A DNA stretch of 64,000 nucleotides from NCBI RefSeq assembly GCF_029784135.1, contig NC_073746.1:53893393-53957392 (forward strand), given 5' to 3'. A program made the translations under genes and the position numbers. The DNA is from Toxorhynchites rutilus septentrionalis (Eukaryota > Arthropoda > Insecta > Diptera > Culicidae). Below the pieces are notes generated by a model. It had not been told where the DNA came from, did no database searches, and saw nothing but the letters and a program-made list of their open reading frames with translations. This document shows, one piece after another, positions 12,449-23,100 of this stretch (positions within the stretch are counted from its first letter, which is position 1; the number at the start of each line of letters is the position of its first letter).

Positions 12449-12460
12449 AAGGAAGGAAGT
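12449..12460. repeat. SINE target-site duplication, left
   Basis: AAGGAAGGAAGT, repeated exactly at 12739-12750 on the other side of the SINE. The 12-bp length fits LINE-mediated insertion. Confidence 0.9.
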
Positions 12461-12738
12461 CTTCTTCTTCTTGAATGGCGTTAACGTTCCCTGTGGAACT
12501 TTTGCCGTCTCAACGTATGCATTAACTAGCGTCATTTATTAATACTTAGTTGAGATTTTCTAAGCCAAATAACACGCCTTGAATGTATTCCGAGGGGCAA
12601 GCTCTAGAATACGCGTGATCACAGTGCAAGTCGAAGGAAAATTCATTGACGAAAAAATCCCCCGGCCAGAACGGGAATCGAACCCGAACACCCGGCATGA
12701 TAATGTGAGACGCTAACCACTCGGCCACGGGTGCACGT
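12461..12738 (-). mobile_element. tRNA-derived SINE, copy 2 (best preserved)
   Basis: On the minus strand the head reads as a tRNA-like promoter: A box TGGCCGAGTGGTTAGCG and B box GGGTTCGATTCCCG (plus-strand 12671-12684), expected to recruit RNA polymerase III. The body includes a segment around AACGCCTTGAATGTATTC (plus strand) and ends in (AAG)n at 12461. A perfect 12-bp duplication flanks it. It is 278 bp, full-length compared with the other copies here. Like other SINEs it would depend on a LINE for reverse transcription; the partner LINE is unknown. Confidence 0.92.
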
Positions 12739-12750
12739 AAGGAAGGAAGT
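12739..12750. repeat. SINE target-site duplication, right
   Basis: Exact second copy of AAGGAAGGAAGT, immediately after the SINE's tRNA-like head. Confidence 0.9.
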
Positions 12751-14310
12751 CACCACCTTTATTTCCACCAGGCGAAAAGGCGAATCGCATCTATGTTGGC
12801 ATCGATGATGCTAATTAAGTTTTCTGATGTTCTACTGATTGCACGGATTGAGATTAGTTACGTTTCGACATTTTGTTATCTCCGTCGTGATTGAAACTTT
12901 TCTACACAATGTAGACGTAGTTTCGCTATTCGTAGAACTTTTATTAAAATTTTTATATTGATCCGCAAAATATGTAAAATATGCAAAACACAATAGAGCT
13001 CCTGTGACTGAAAATATCATCCGTGATGATGGAAGGAAACAAACGCATCACAGATAAGTTTAATTCCACCCGTTAAATTGTTCGTTGGTATTTCTATGAA
13101 AACTTAATTTTGCCCCATCGCTTCGTTATCTTTCATTTATACCATTTCTTCTAACAAAAACACACATATATTTGGTGTTAGAGAAAGACAGCGACAAACA
13201 GATCAAGTGTCGAAAGATTGAACCACACCAAAAGCCATGATTCAAAGTTGTACCGAGTAAAAAATAAGCTGTCTTATCTAATGTCTGCATCCGTTTACCC
13301 AATATAATCGCCGTGAACAAGATGAACCATACGAAAAGCACAATTATTGTTTTCTTCTGGGATGTTTTCAGTTTTTTTTTCTATTGGAAGCAAAATCCAT
13401 GAAATTAAGTCCATCCATGAAGAACTAATTCGTATTGGGGCCACAAAATAACTCGTAAAATTGTTTTTTTTTGTTTTGGATCGGGAAATTGTCACTTAAG
13501 TATGTCATCAAAGCAGAGAGTGTAATAAATTTATGTAGCGCGAAGTTTTTATAAGTATTTATGCGTTCCAAATATAACAGATTGAGCTTTGGGAGGATAT
13601 CGGCAAATCGGTATTGGAGAGCGTGTAGAAAAACGTTTTTCAACGAATATTCAATGCTAGGCAATCATCGTGTGTTTTCCTGCATTGTCATATCGTGATT
13701 GAATTTTAAATTTCATTTCTATTAGCTAATATGACCACGCCATTCGAGAATGATTTAACGCTTCTTGTTTTCAATCGCATTACTTGCGAGAATTTCTTTT
13801 TACTCCCAGTCGAATCCATGCTCATTATCGCTTTTCCTTGTGCTGGCCTTAAATAAATGAGATAATAGCTTGGCTTTTCCTTCATTTCTTAAGATCAAAC
13901 AGGGAGAAGTGTATTTGAACCTTTATATCTGATGCTGTCTTTTTATTGGCAATCACTCGCTTGGAAATCAATTTTCAATCTATTTTGTGGAAAAGCTCAT
14001 TGATGTAAAGGCTCCATTCTACATTTTCTTGACAATACTGGTTTACAAAGTTTACGAATCACAAATTTTATTATGTATAATTTGATATACACTGGAGAAT
14101 AATACTATAATTTCCAAAGAGTTTTCTTTCTTATCATATTTTTTCATTGGAACCCCGTGAAAAGTCATAGAAAACCTATAAATTTACAGTGAGCTTGGGA
14201 ATTCTCAATAACATTATAATAAAAAAAATAACAATGCGCGGTTTAAAAAAAATCATTTTTGGCATAATCTGAGCAAAGATTAACCCTTTATAAAGCTGTC
14301 ACAACGATAC
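12751..14310. other. No recognised gene
   Basis: A+T-rich sequence with only short, unrecognised minus-strand frames (up to 79 codons). No repeat termini identified. Confidence 0.45.
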
Positions 14311-15364
14311 ACTGCGTTTCACAACTATAGAACCACTCATTTTTTCTGAGTTTCCAGAGATATGTAAGAAGTCGGTTGAATTCAAGTATATATAATATTA
14401 TATTATAACTATCTTCATTTATAAGCCTGGCCATTTGAACTTTATTGTCCATAAAAATCCCATCTCCAAAACTGTTGGTCCAAAAATTAATGTGGAAGCT
14501 AATCCCTTGAGTTTCACTATTTCTGAAGAACTTTTCTGATAAAAAGAAACTCAACTTGGATAGAATTTCATCATACTAGAAGGACTTACGGAACGTGTCA
14601 TGTAATTTTTCAATTCGAAACTTTGCAGGCGACAGTTTGATGATTCAAAAGATATATTTACAAAAAGGCCTGATTCAGATAGCTTCTTATCAACACGAAT
14701 GCACAGCTAGAAGTGCAACGAACTACTTCAGAATCATTTACTACTGTTTTTGTATCAAAAACAATGTGGCAATTGATTAATTTGGCATCAATTCATAAAA
14801 TCCTAAAGGTCAAGGCATGGTTTAATGAATAGGGGCTTCAGATTCTTGACTGGTCAGCTTGTTTACCAGATCAAAACCCTATCAAGAACTTTTTTTTTGT
14901 GAGCGGACAATAACATGTAGAGCTTGAAACTTATGGGGAGTGATCGTACGAATAGTAGATGCAGCTTACCAGCATTATGAGTGATTTGAAGATCCTCAAC
15001 GAGTAGTATCCTCTGCGTAGAACTAAATACACACTATAACATGGCGCAACTGGGTCGAAACCACCCCGAATGGGATATTTGAACTGATTGAGAACTAAAG
15101 ATGACCTACGAATTAGAAACTTATTGTAATTCATGTGAAATAGACGTAAATTTTGTATAGGAGTGAGAGTTTTCCCATCTGTTTCTATAGTTATGAAACA
15201 CTTGAATTTTATTTTTTCAATGTTTCGCGCCTGAACACAACAAGAAAGTTCAAATGGCTAGGCTTATAATCGAAGATAGTTATTATATCCAACATCATAT
15301 ACTTCAATTCAACCGGCTTCTTACATATCTCTGGAAACTCAGTTTTATAGTTGTGAAACGCAGT
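14311..15364. repeat. Foldback (inverted) repeat with 0.8-kb spacer
   Basis: Left arm 14311-14448 (starts ACTGCGTTTCACAACTATA) pairs with right arm 15241-15364 (ends with the complement, GTGAAACGCAGT). The arms share TTTCCAGAGATATGTAAGAAG and a segment around AACTATCTTC. The left arm carries an extra (TA)-rich insertion of about 20 bases. The spacer is unrelated, non-coding sequence. This may be a foldback transposon or two inverted copies of one repeat; no target duplication is evident. Confidence 0.8.
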
Positions 15365-15679
15365 TTATTACCATCATGAAAAAACAAAATTTTCGCTGCA
15401 CTTAAGATGTTACCTCAAAATTTTGCTTAACCAAAGACTTCTAAATGTATCTGGGAATACCTCAATTTTTAAGGCTGCTAAAAATGTACGATATTAATTT
15501 GGGAGTCATTTTTATGTAGAAAAACCGCGATACTAGAGCGCCGGCAGAACAAGTTTTGATAAGTTTTTCACTAGAAACGTTCTAATTAGGATCTGTGTGT
15601 AGGATCATGCAGTTTTTTCATTAAAATAAATGGTGTATTTGATGAAAAGTTCAAATTTTCAATTTATTATTTAAGTCTA

Positions 15680-16973
15680 AAGGGTGTGTCACATCAAATT
15701 GCATCACGGAAAAAAACGCTGTAGAAATTAAATTTTTAGGAATTATATCTTCAGCTTTGGTTTTATAATCAGATAAGAGTGTATAGATCACGTTGGCCAT
15801 GCTTCACTGTCATTTTTTCGTAAATTTGGAAAAATGTCGTCGAACGAAAAAGAGCGTCGTGAATTAATCTTGTACACTCATTTCGAGAATCCGGAGTTGT
15901 CACATCGGGACATCGGTAAGATGCTGGGAATCGTTCAATCCACGGTCAGCAGAGTACTAAAACGATACTTCGGGAACCTAACCATCGACCGGAAGAAGAA
16001 CGGCAAAAATGGATGCTCCGTCAATGAAAAAGATCACAAGCGCGTAGTTAAGCAGTTTGGACGTGATCCGAGAAGTTCGGTCCGGGATGTCGCCAATAAG
16101 CTGAATTTGTCAAGTTCATTCGTCCAGTGGACCAAGCAGCGGGAGGGCCTGCGTACATACAAGGTTCAGAAGGTTCTTAACCGCGACGAAAGGCAAAACA
16201 TGGTGGGGAAGACGCGAGCCCGGAAGCTGTATACCGAAATGCTGACGAAGCCGCATTGCCTGGTAATGGACGACGAAACCTACGTCAAAGCGGACTTTCG
16301 TCAGCTGCCGGGCCTGTTGTTCTTCTCCGCAGAGGACAAATTCAGCGTTCCGGAGGAGATTCGCAAGCAGAAACTATCCAAGTTTGCCAAAAAGTACATG
16401 GTGTGGCAAGCGATCTGCTCTTGCGGAAAGCGGAGCGCCCCCTTCGTGATGACCGGCACGGTAAACGGGCAGGTTTACCTTAAGGAGTGCCTACAGAAGC
16501 GCTTACTACCACTATTGAAGCAGCACGAGGGCCCGACCATCTTCTGGCCGGATCTCGCTTCGTGCCACTATTCAAAGGACGTGTTGGAGTGGTACGAAGC
16601 CAACGGGGTCACCTTCGTGCCAAAGGAAATGAACCCGCCCAACGCGCCGGAGCAATAGAGAAATATTGGGCAATTATGAAGCAGGCCCTCCGGAAGAACC
16701 CAAAAGTTGTCAAATCGGAGGCGGACTTCAAGAGAAAATGGATTTCTGTTCAGAAAAAAAAAACTACAACCTGACGTTGTACAGAACCTTATGGACGGGG
16801 TAAAGAGGAAGGTGCGAGCATACGGGCTTGGGCTCGAAGTATGAATAAAAAGAAAATGCCAAAAGTTGTTTAATAGTTTTTATTTTACTGTCCAAAATTT
16901 TCAAAAGGATCGGTCTACTGGGCGAATTTCTACAGCGTTTTTTCCGTGATGCAATTTGATGTGACACACCCTT
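15680..16973 (+). mobile_element. ITmD37E (DD37E) Tc1/mariner element, copy A
   Basis: Complete element of 1294 bp. Inverted terminal repeats of about 49 bp begin AAGGGTGTGTCACATC at both ends, and TA target duplicates lie at 15678-15679 and 16974-16975. The transposase gene inside is damaged. It shares near-identical sequence with copies B, C, D and E, so all five derive from one recent family expansion. The AATAAA signal overlaps the transposase stop (TGAATAAA at the end of the intact frame). Confidence 0.96.
15834..16846 (+). pseudogene. DD37E transposase, copy A (frameshifted)
   Basis: Starts MSSNEKERRELIL and stays open for 274 codons. The N-terminal half has two helix-turn-helix regions for end binding (SHRDIGKMLGIVQSTVSRV, then SSVRDVANKLNLSSSFVQ). 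The catalytic domain shows the first D in VMDDETYVKAD and the second D in WPDLASCHYS. A 7-bp deletion after GCGCCGGAGC removes the segment leading to the third catalytic residue, so translation stops at PEQ. The RPIEKYW motif survives only in another frame. It also lacks one valine codon near residue 54 and has a lengthened A-run (a G plus ten A) further on. The intact family protein would be about 338 residues. Not functional. Confidence 0.92.
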
Positions 16974-19783
16974 TATATAAAAAAAATTCTCGCTGCACTA
17001 GAAATATTGTTTTGATCAAAGCCGCAATAAAGTGAACTTACAAGGCAGCGACAAACAGCGTTCTTGGGGTTAACGGGCAGTGGCAACTATATTACCAAAA
17101 GTAAATATGTGCTCCTCCTCATGTGGATTGTGTTCTCTGAAGTTGGAGTCGATTTGTTGCCTAGTTTCCACGGCCTCATAAAGGGTTAAGAGCTTCAATA
17201 TGGTTGACAGACACAATTGGTCATTTTTGGGGGAAAATTATTAAAAATCCTAAAAATTATCAACCAACTTAAATAGTACTTAATTCTTCTAGTTGAAAGG
17301 TTTTACAACTTCATTCTATAAATGTTTTGTCCTTTTTTAAATGAAAGCAGCAAAATCGTTCTAAGTACTTTTCCAATTAAAGTTAGTTTAAGGCAGAAAG
17401 TTTGCCCTGAACAAATGTTCCACAACTCTGTCATAGTTGATGTTCGACCATATGCATAGAACTTTTTTTTCATCAAATATGACCCCATGTACACTAAGTA
17501 ATATTACACCCTGTATTATATTACCCCTACCAATTATACGCTAAAAAACCAGTTTCACAGAAGTCGTCACTGCAGGCGTGTGTCTCGCGAGAACGAAATA
17601 TACAGCAAGCTTCACTCACCACTCTATATAAAAGTTTCCGTTTATCACCCGAGTCGACCACTGCAGTGCTGATTACGAAAGGGACTCCCAAAGGGTTAAA
17701 TTGAGTGTTCACTATTCATGATGCGGGTTCTTTTCCGCTTCTAATCAACAATCGCTGGGCTCACTGCATAATTTATGTTTGAAAGAGCTGTGGGAGACTA
17801 ATAGAATTTTTCTCTGCCTATATGTTGGGCATCTGTCCGTTTTTTCCTGTTGAGTTGAGACTTTTTTAAAGGAATTAATTTTTAAGAAAATTGGATATAA
17901 TTTTACAATTTTAGCTTTTTTACTGGCTCGATGTCTGCCTGAATTATACAAAGCTCGAAACAGTATTTTTCTCCTGTAATATAAATGTAATACATTGCGA
18001 TGTATCCCATGTTGGTGATTTTCTATTATTATCTCGCGCATAATTCTCCGTCCTCCTTAGCTACCATAAATCCAGATTAGAGAATTGGCCAGTCAGCAAA
18101 CTTGTACGCTTCATTTCTTCGGATATTACGAATGGGAACGTTTCCTTCGTTGTGGATGAGACGAATGCGAACCATCGGTAGGCCTTGTGAGATTCTTGGC
18201 AGACCAAGAATTTAACCATCAAGTATAGAAAACACGAGTTATTTCGAGTACCATCCGTAACAGACGAAACGCAAAACACGAGAAATCTCGTGAGCGGTCC
18301 GCAAAGTGTTAACACAACTTCATGCTGCTCGTTATCTTTTTTTTTTTTGCGTTACAGTTTATTCTTCCATACCTCACAAATATACGAATATAACTATTAC
18401 AATCACTGATAACGAATTGACCGAATTTGTCGCCTAATTTGGTAACATCTCAACAATGTGGCCACAAACTCCAAAAATACTCAATGGGAAGAACAACCCC
18501 GCACACTGCACACTGCTAATTATAAGAAACGGAGTGAGTGTATTAATTTTAAAGAAGATCACTTCAAGTCGTCTGTTGATACCTCTAAGCTCTTAAATCC
18601 TTGTCAACAATAACAGTTATTAAATATAGGCTTTATGAAGCTACCTTAAAAATGGCAACAAACTATATAACAAAACGTTACATATTTGACCCATATCGGA
18701 CAATCCGAAACATCTAAAACAAAATTTCAGATTTAACGCAAAAATAATGGATTTTTGTTCGCAGTTTAATATTAATTATCTCATAAATTTATTGGGGTAC
18801 TTATAATTTGACGATAGTTAAAAAAGCATCTATACCGAATTGTTGGATATCATCGCAAATGCAATATCGCATATAAAAGGGTTCTATAGTGAAACAAAAA
18901 TGACTTTCCATGAAGTTTATCAGGGGATATTCAAAATATTTTATGTGTTCGTATATAAGGTGAAAGTAATAATTCAATAACTTTGAAAATGTAATATTAT
19001 CGCTCATTTTTCCCTTCTGGCTCGCCTCCCCGTAGATTCCGCCCGGATAACAGCTCAGAATTGAATTCTCAACTACTCCGTTGTGCTCGTTCGCTATGTC
19101 CACTGCCTAGTGTTATCAACTGCGTGAGCCACATTGGAAGGAGTCATATTTCTACAATGAAATTGAAATTTTAAATGAGGAAAGTTTTTCGTTGAGAAGC
19201 AAAAAATAAATGTTGCCCCCCGTAGGACCGCTAGTTTTATGAATAGCATATTTCCGCTAAATTCTGGTAATATAGAAAGAAAAAAGTCGTAATGTTTACT
19301 AATCCACAATTTACTATGTCCGCTCTTAGTTGAGACGAAGCGCTACTTCACTTTGCTACTGTTAAGTACGTTTATGCTTATAGGGGGAATACGACTTGGT
19401 ATGATTGAAGAACAAGCATACATTTCAACGATTGTAATTTTTCCTTCCGCAATGTCGATCATATGTTCAAACAAATAACGATTTTTGCCCCCCTTCCGTT
19501 GGGTAATTATAAGATGCAAACTCCAAACCCATGGTCCATTGGTGGGGTGTTTACTGATTGTTTCCCTAAGAAGAGAATTCTATATCTGCCATATAAAGTA
19601 TTGAATCGTTTTAAGCGAATAATAAACTCGACAAAGCAAATGAAGGAACACTTCGAAAAATCGAGATTTTTCAGTGAATATCGAAATAGCTTTGGCTGTA
19701 ATTGTAAATTAACGCAATAAAACGGAATGTACTTCATTTTCAATGTTTATGTTCATTGTTTTAGAATATTCAACGCTCATAGA
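16974..19783. other. No recognised gene
   Basis: A+T-rich. Minus-strand open stretches of up to 100 codons (for example 19103-18801) show no recognisable domain. A few bases right of copy A, a segment resembling 15380-15410 (CGCTGCACT motif) suggests that copy A inserted into older repeat sequence. Confidence 0.45.
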
Positions 19784-20279
19784 GCAATTTCACCCCAAAT
19801 CAGCCGGTTGCTAATTCGACCCTCTCAGATTTTTTTTTAAACTTGGTACTTATGATGGAAACTACCTAAAATCACAATTTTCATTATCATATGACCAGTT
19901 TTAATTACGACTAATTTTAAAAAAGAGCGTTATTAAAATAATTTATCTTTCTTTCGAAAAATCGAAAATACAATTCAAATGTCTGATTAAAATATGATGT
20001 ATGACAAAGTTATTGGAAAATAAATTAACCATTTAGGAAAAGTAACATTTGAAATTTACTGTTCAAAAATTTTACTGAAAAATTGATTTAATATTAAACA
20101 CATTTATATCTCAAACCGTACCACATCCCCTCCCCCTCCGGCCGCTTCGATATTTATTTAAGAGCCCTTTTCAATTTTGAAAAGTTTGACCTATATTGGT
20201 GCCGTGGTAAGCTGACCAGAATGGAGAAGAGGGTCGCGTCAAAATGTATCGTTTTTCGGCTGATTTGGGGTGAAATTGC
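19784..20279. mobile_element. MITE with GCAATTTCACCCC ends, copy 1
   Basis: The termini are a 23-bp inverted repeat starting GCAATTTCACCCCAAATC. The outer parts also share an imperfect GACCCTCT/AGAGGGTC block. Internal sequence 19840-20060 recurs at 55487-55730. It is about 496 bp with no coding region. The target duplication is unclear. Confidence 0.82.
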
Positions 20280-20438
20280 ATATTTTTATTTTACTACGTG
20301 TATGTGTAGTAAATAAATAATAACGAGAAGAAATTAAAAAAAATTGCTTTTTTTCAATTTTCTCAAAACTTTTGTAGACTAACAAAACTTTTTGCTAACT
20401 CAATTAATAGTAAATCCAATAAATCCTGTTAATTAATA

Positions 20439-20932
20439 GGAGTACCGGGAAGTTTATTTTGTTTTTTTTAATCAATGCTGTATTCTACAAAAATGGTTAC
20501 AAATTTAATATTCAAAGTATTGCCCATCGCTAGTCACAACTCCCATCTTTCTGGAAATTCACTGATCCCTTTACGGAAATAATCAGCCAGTTTGTCGGCT
20601 AACCACGAATTGCAAACCACGTCTGACACGTTCGCTCAGTTGGGGCATGGTCACCATGAACTTCCACCGAAATGCGATGACTTTACGCAGCTTTTTTCTT
20701 CATGTTGAAGTAACGAAGTAACACCCCCATCAAAAACACTCTCGTTGGTACGAATTTCGACATATTCGAAGTGGCAAAAAAGTATGCTGTTTACGCTTCA
20801 ACTTTTTGACATATACTGAAAAAGACGCGTAATGACAGTAGCTTTCCAACGAATGTCTGGAAATTTGATTCACTGGAATAATAATCAAGTTACGCCATCT
20901 CTTGTAAAACCCAAGAAACTTACCGGTACACC
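20439..20932 (-). mobile_element. Mariner-like element, internally deleted
   Basis: The ends form an imperfect inverted repeat (GGAGTACCGGGAAGTTT and GGTGTACCGGTAAGTTT) flanked by TA at 20437-20438 and 20933-20934. At 494 bp it is less than half of a typical mariner (about 1.3 kb). It keeps the transposase start and end but not the middle. Confidence 0.88.
20505..20763 (-). pseudogene. Mariner transposase relic (both termini only)
   Basis: The minus-strand start reads MSKFVPTR and, with a few changes, VLLRYFNMKKKA, the usual mariner N-terminus leading into the helix-turn-helix. After the deletion the frame resumes near the C-terminus: DKLADYFRKGISEFPERWE, then, after a one-base shift, VVTSDGQYFEY and a stop. 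The DNA-binding and catalytic regions are gone. The deletion type resembles abortive gap repair, a common origin of non-autonomous mariner derivatives (inference). Confidence 0.87.
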
Positions 20933-20934
20933 TA

Positions 20935-21678
20935 ATAGTTTTCATTTGATTCCTATTACATTTATGTAGGACCTTTTACTACAGAAATTTTTTTTAATAG
21001 ATGAAAAACTACCCTTTTGTTCTGGTTGATAAATGCTAGTTTGGGAAAAAGAAATTCCACTTTTTCACCGTAAAATTCAAAACATTGTTTAGGATACTTC
21101 GGATTATCCAACGTGGGCGATTACACACCGTTTTGTTGTATAATTCGAAACATCTTAAATGGTGTTTTGAATTTCACGTAAAAATTATGGATTTGTTTTT
21201 CCTCAACCTAAAGTAGTATAGAATAATAAATTTTGTACAAGGTTCATTTGTTCCTTCAGCCGATTTTTTTTTCGTTTTCCTTTAATTTTCTACATTGATT
21301 TTAAAAAAGTGTCAACAACAGGTTTTTTTTTGTAATGCTTTACAGAATCTACTGTAGTATTACTGATATTCCAGTAAGCATTAATGTTAGAAAGTAAATT
21401 TTTAGAGTGGTGTATCACAAAAACTCCTACGAACTTTTCATATTGATACATTCAGTCGTTTTTTTCTTAGCCGATTGATCATAGTTTTGAGTAAATTTGA
21501 GAAGCATTATATCATTATATTAGAAGTACAAAGTGCTAAGCGTACCCTCAGAATGAAATTTTTGTAACCTCCGTTTTCGGGTACTAGGATTTCAAGGAGT
21601 AAGAACACTCACACATATACATACGCATAGCACTACGTAGCTCTGATACAATTCGCGATGATGTGCTTCTCTAAATTA
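20935..21678. other. Non-coding; contains half of an inverted repeat pair
   Basis: No gene is seen. 21378-21500 matches 22978-23100 in inverted orientation (see that entry). The remainder is A+T-rich with short runs such as ACACATATACATACGCATA near 21611. Confidence 0.5.
21378..21500. repeat. Diverged inverted repeat flanking copy B, left
   Basis: The left segment (containing TCATATTGATAC and TTAGCCGATTGATCA) pairs in inverted orientation with 22978-23100 (containing GTATCAATATGA and TGATCGGTCGGCTAA). ITmD37E copy B sits between them. Confidence 0.72.
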
Positions 21679-22977
21679 AAGGGTGTGTCACATCAAATTG
21701 CATCACGGAAAAAACGCTGTAGAAATTCGCCCAGTAGACCGATCCTTTTGAAAAATTTAGACAGTAAAATAAAAACTATTAAACAACTTTTGGCATTTTC
21801 TTTTTATTCATACTTCGAGCCCAAGCCCGTATGCTCGCACCTTCCTCTTTACCTCGTCCATAAGGTTCTGTACAACGTCAGGTTGTAGTTTTTTTTTGAA
21901 CAGAAATCCATTTTCTCTTGAAGTCCGCCTCCGATTTGACAACTTTTGGGTTCTTCCGGAGGGCCTGCTTCATAATCGCCCAATATTTCTCTATTGGGCG
22001 AAGCTCCGGCGCGTTGGGCGGGTTCATTTCCTTTGGCACGAAGGTGACCCCGTTGGCTTCGTACCACTCCAACACATCCTTTGAATAGTGGCACGAAGCG
22101 AGATCCGGCCAGAAGATGGTCGGGCCCTCGTGCTGCTTCAATAGTGGTAGTAAGCGCTTCTGTAGGCACTCCTTAAGGTTAATCTGCCCGTTTACCGTGC
22201 CGGTCATCACGAAGGGGGCGCTCCGCTTTCCGCAAGAGCAGATCGCTTGCCACATTATGTACTTTTTGGCAAACTTGGATAGTTTCTGCTTGCGAATCTC
22301 CTCCGGAACGCTGAATTTGTCCTCTGCGGAGAAGAACAACAGGCCCGGCAGCTGACGAAAGTCCGCTTTGACGTAGGTTTCGTCGTCCATTACCAGGCAA
22401 TGCGGCTTCGTCAGCATTTCGGTGTACAGCTTCCGGGCTCGCGTCTTCCCCACCATGTTTTGCCTTTCGTCGCGGTTAGGAGCCATCTGAACCTTGTATG
22501 TATGCAGGCCCTCCCGCTGCTTGGTCCGCTGGACGAATGAACTTGACAAATTCAGCTTATTGGCGACATCCCGGACCGAACTTCTCGGATCACGTCTAAA
22601 CTGCTTAACTACGCGCTTGTGATCTTTTTCACTGACGGAGCATCCATTTTTGCCGTTCTTCACCTTCCGGTCGATGGTTAGGTTCTCGAAGTATCGTTTC
22701 AGTACTCTGCTGACCGTGGATTGGACGATTCCCAGCATCTTACCGATGTCCCGATGTGACAACTCCGGATTCTCGAAATGAGTGCACAGGATTAATTCAC
22801 GACGCTCTTTTTCGTTCGACGACATTTTTCCAAATTTACGAAAAATTGACAGTGAAGCATGGCCAACGTGATATATACACTCTTATCTGATTATAAGCGA
22901 AAGCTGAAGATATAATTCCTAAAAATTAAATTTCTACAGCGTTTTTTCCGTGATGCAATTTGATGTGACACACCCTT
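21679..22977 (-). mobile_element. ITmD37E (DD37E) element, copy B, least damaged
   Basis: 1299 bp with both 49-bp terminal repeats intact (AAGGGTGTGTCACATC at each end) and TA duplicates at 21677-21678 and 22978-22979. The transposase gene is complete except for an A-run length change near its 3' end. Because ends and almost all of the gene survive, this is the best record of the family in the window. Confidence 0.96.
21811..22825 (-). pseudogene. DD37E transposase, copy B, one C-terminal frameshift
   Basis: 315 codons are open from MSSNEKERRELIL. Helix-turn-helix regions lie at about residues 23-45 and 82-104. The catalytic triad is visible: D148 in VMDDETYVKAD, D241 in WPDLASCHYS, E279 in LRPIEKYW. 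There are 37 residues between the second D and the E, the DD37E signature. The only obvious lesion is in the A-run coding VQKK: nine A instead of eight (compare copy D), so the last 26 residues are replaced by TTT and a stop. The enzyme would act in the nucleus as a cut-and-paste transposase on the 49-bp ends. Whether the truncated protein is active is unknown. Confidence 0.9.
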
Positions 22978-23100
22978 TACCCAAAACTTTGATCGGTCGG
23001 CTAAAAAAAAACGGTCTGGACGTATCAATATGAAACTTCCACTGAGGTTTTGGGGATACAATAGACTAAAAATTTGCTTCCTAACATTACCCCTCCTATT
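22978..23100. repeat. Diverged inverted repeat flanking copy B, right
   Basis: Partner of 21378-21500. Element B lies immediately against this copy, so B inserted at the edge of, or within, an older inverted repeat. Confidence 0.72.

Noticed and set aside
12655..12737. A possible tRNA gene in the SINE heads
   Set aside because: A and B boxes are present but no acceptor stem or full cloverleaf forms, and the same head repeats in several SINE copies with a SINE body attached.
21896..22355. Open frames antisense to the DD37E transposases (also near 37067, 48390, 54702)
   Set aside because: They recur only because the sense gene recurs; no independent start context or domain. Antisense shadows.
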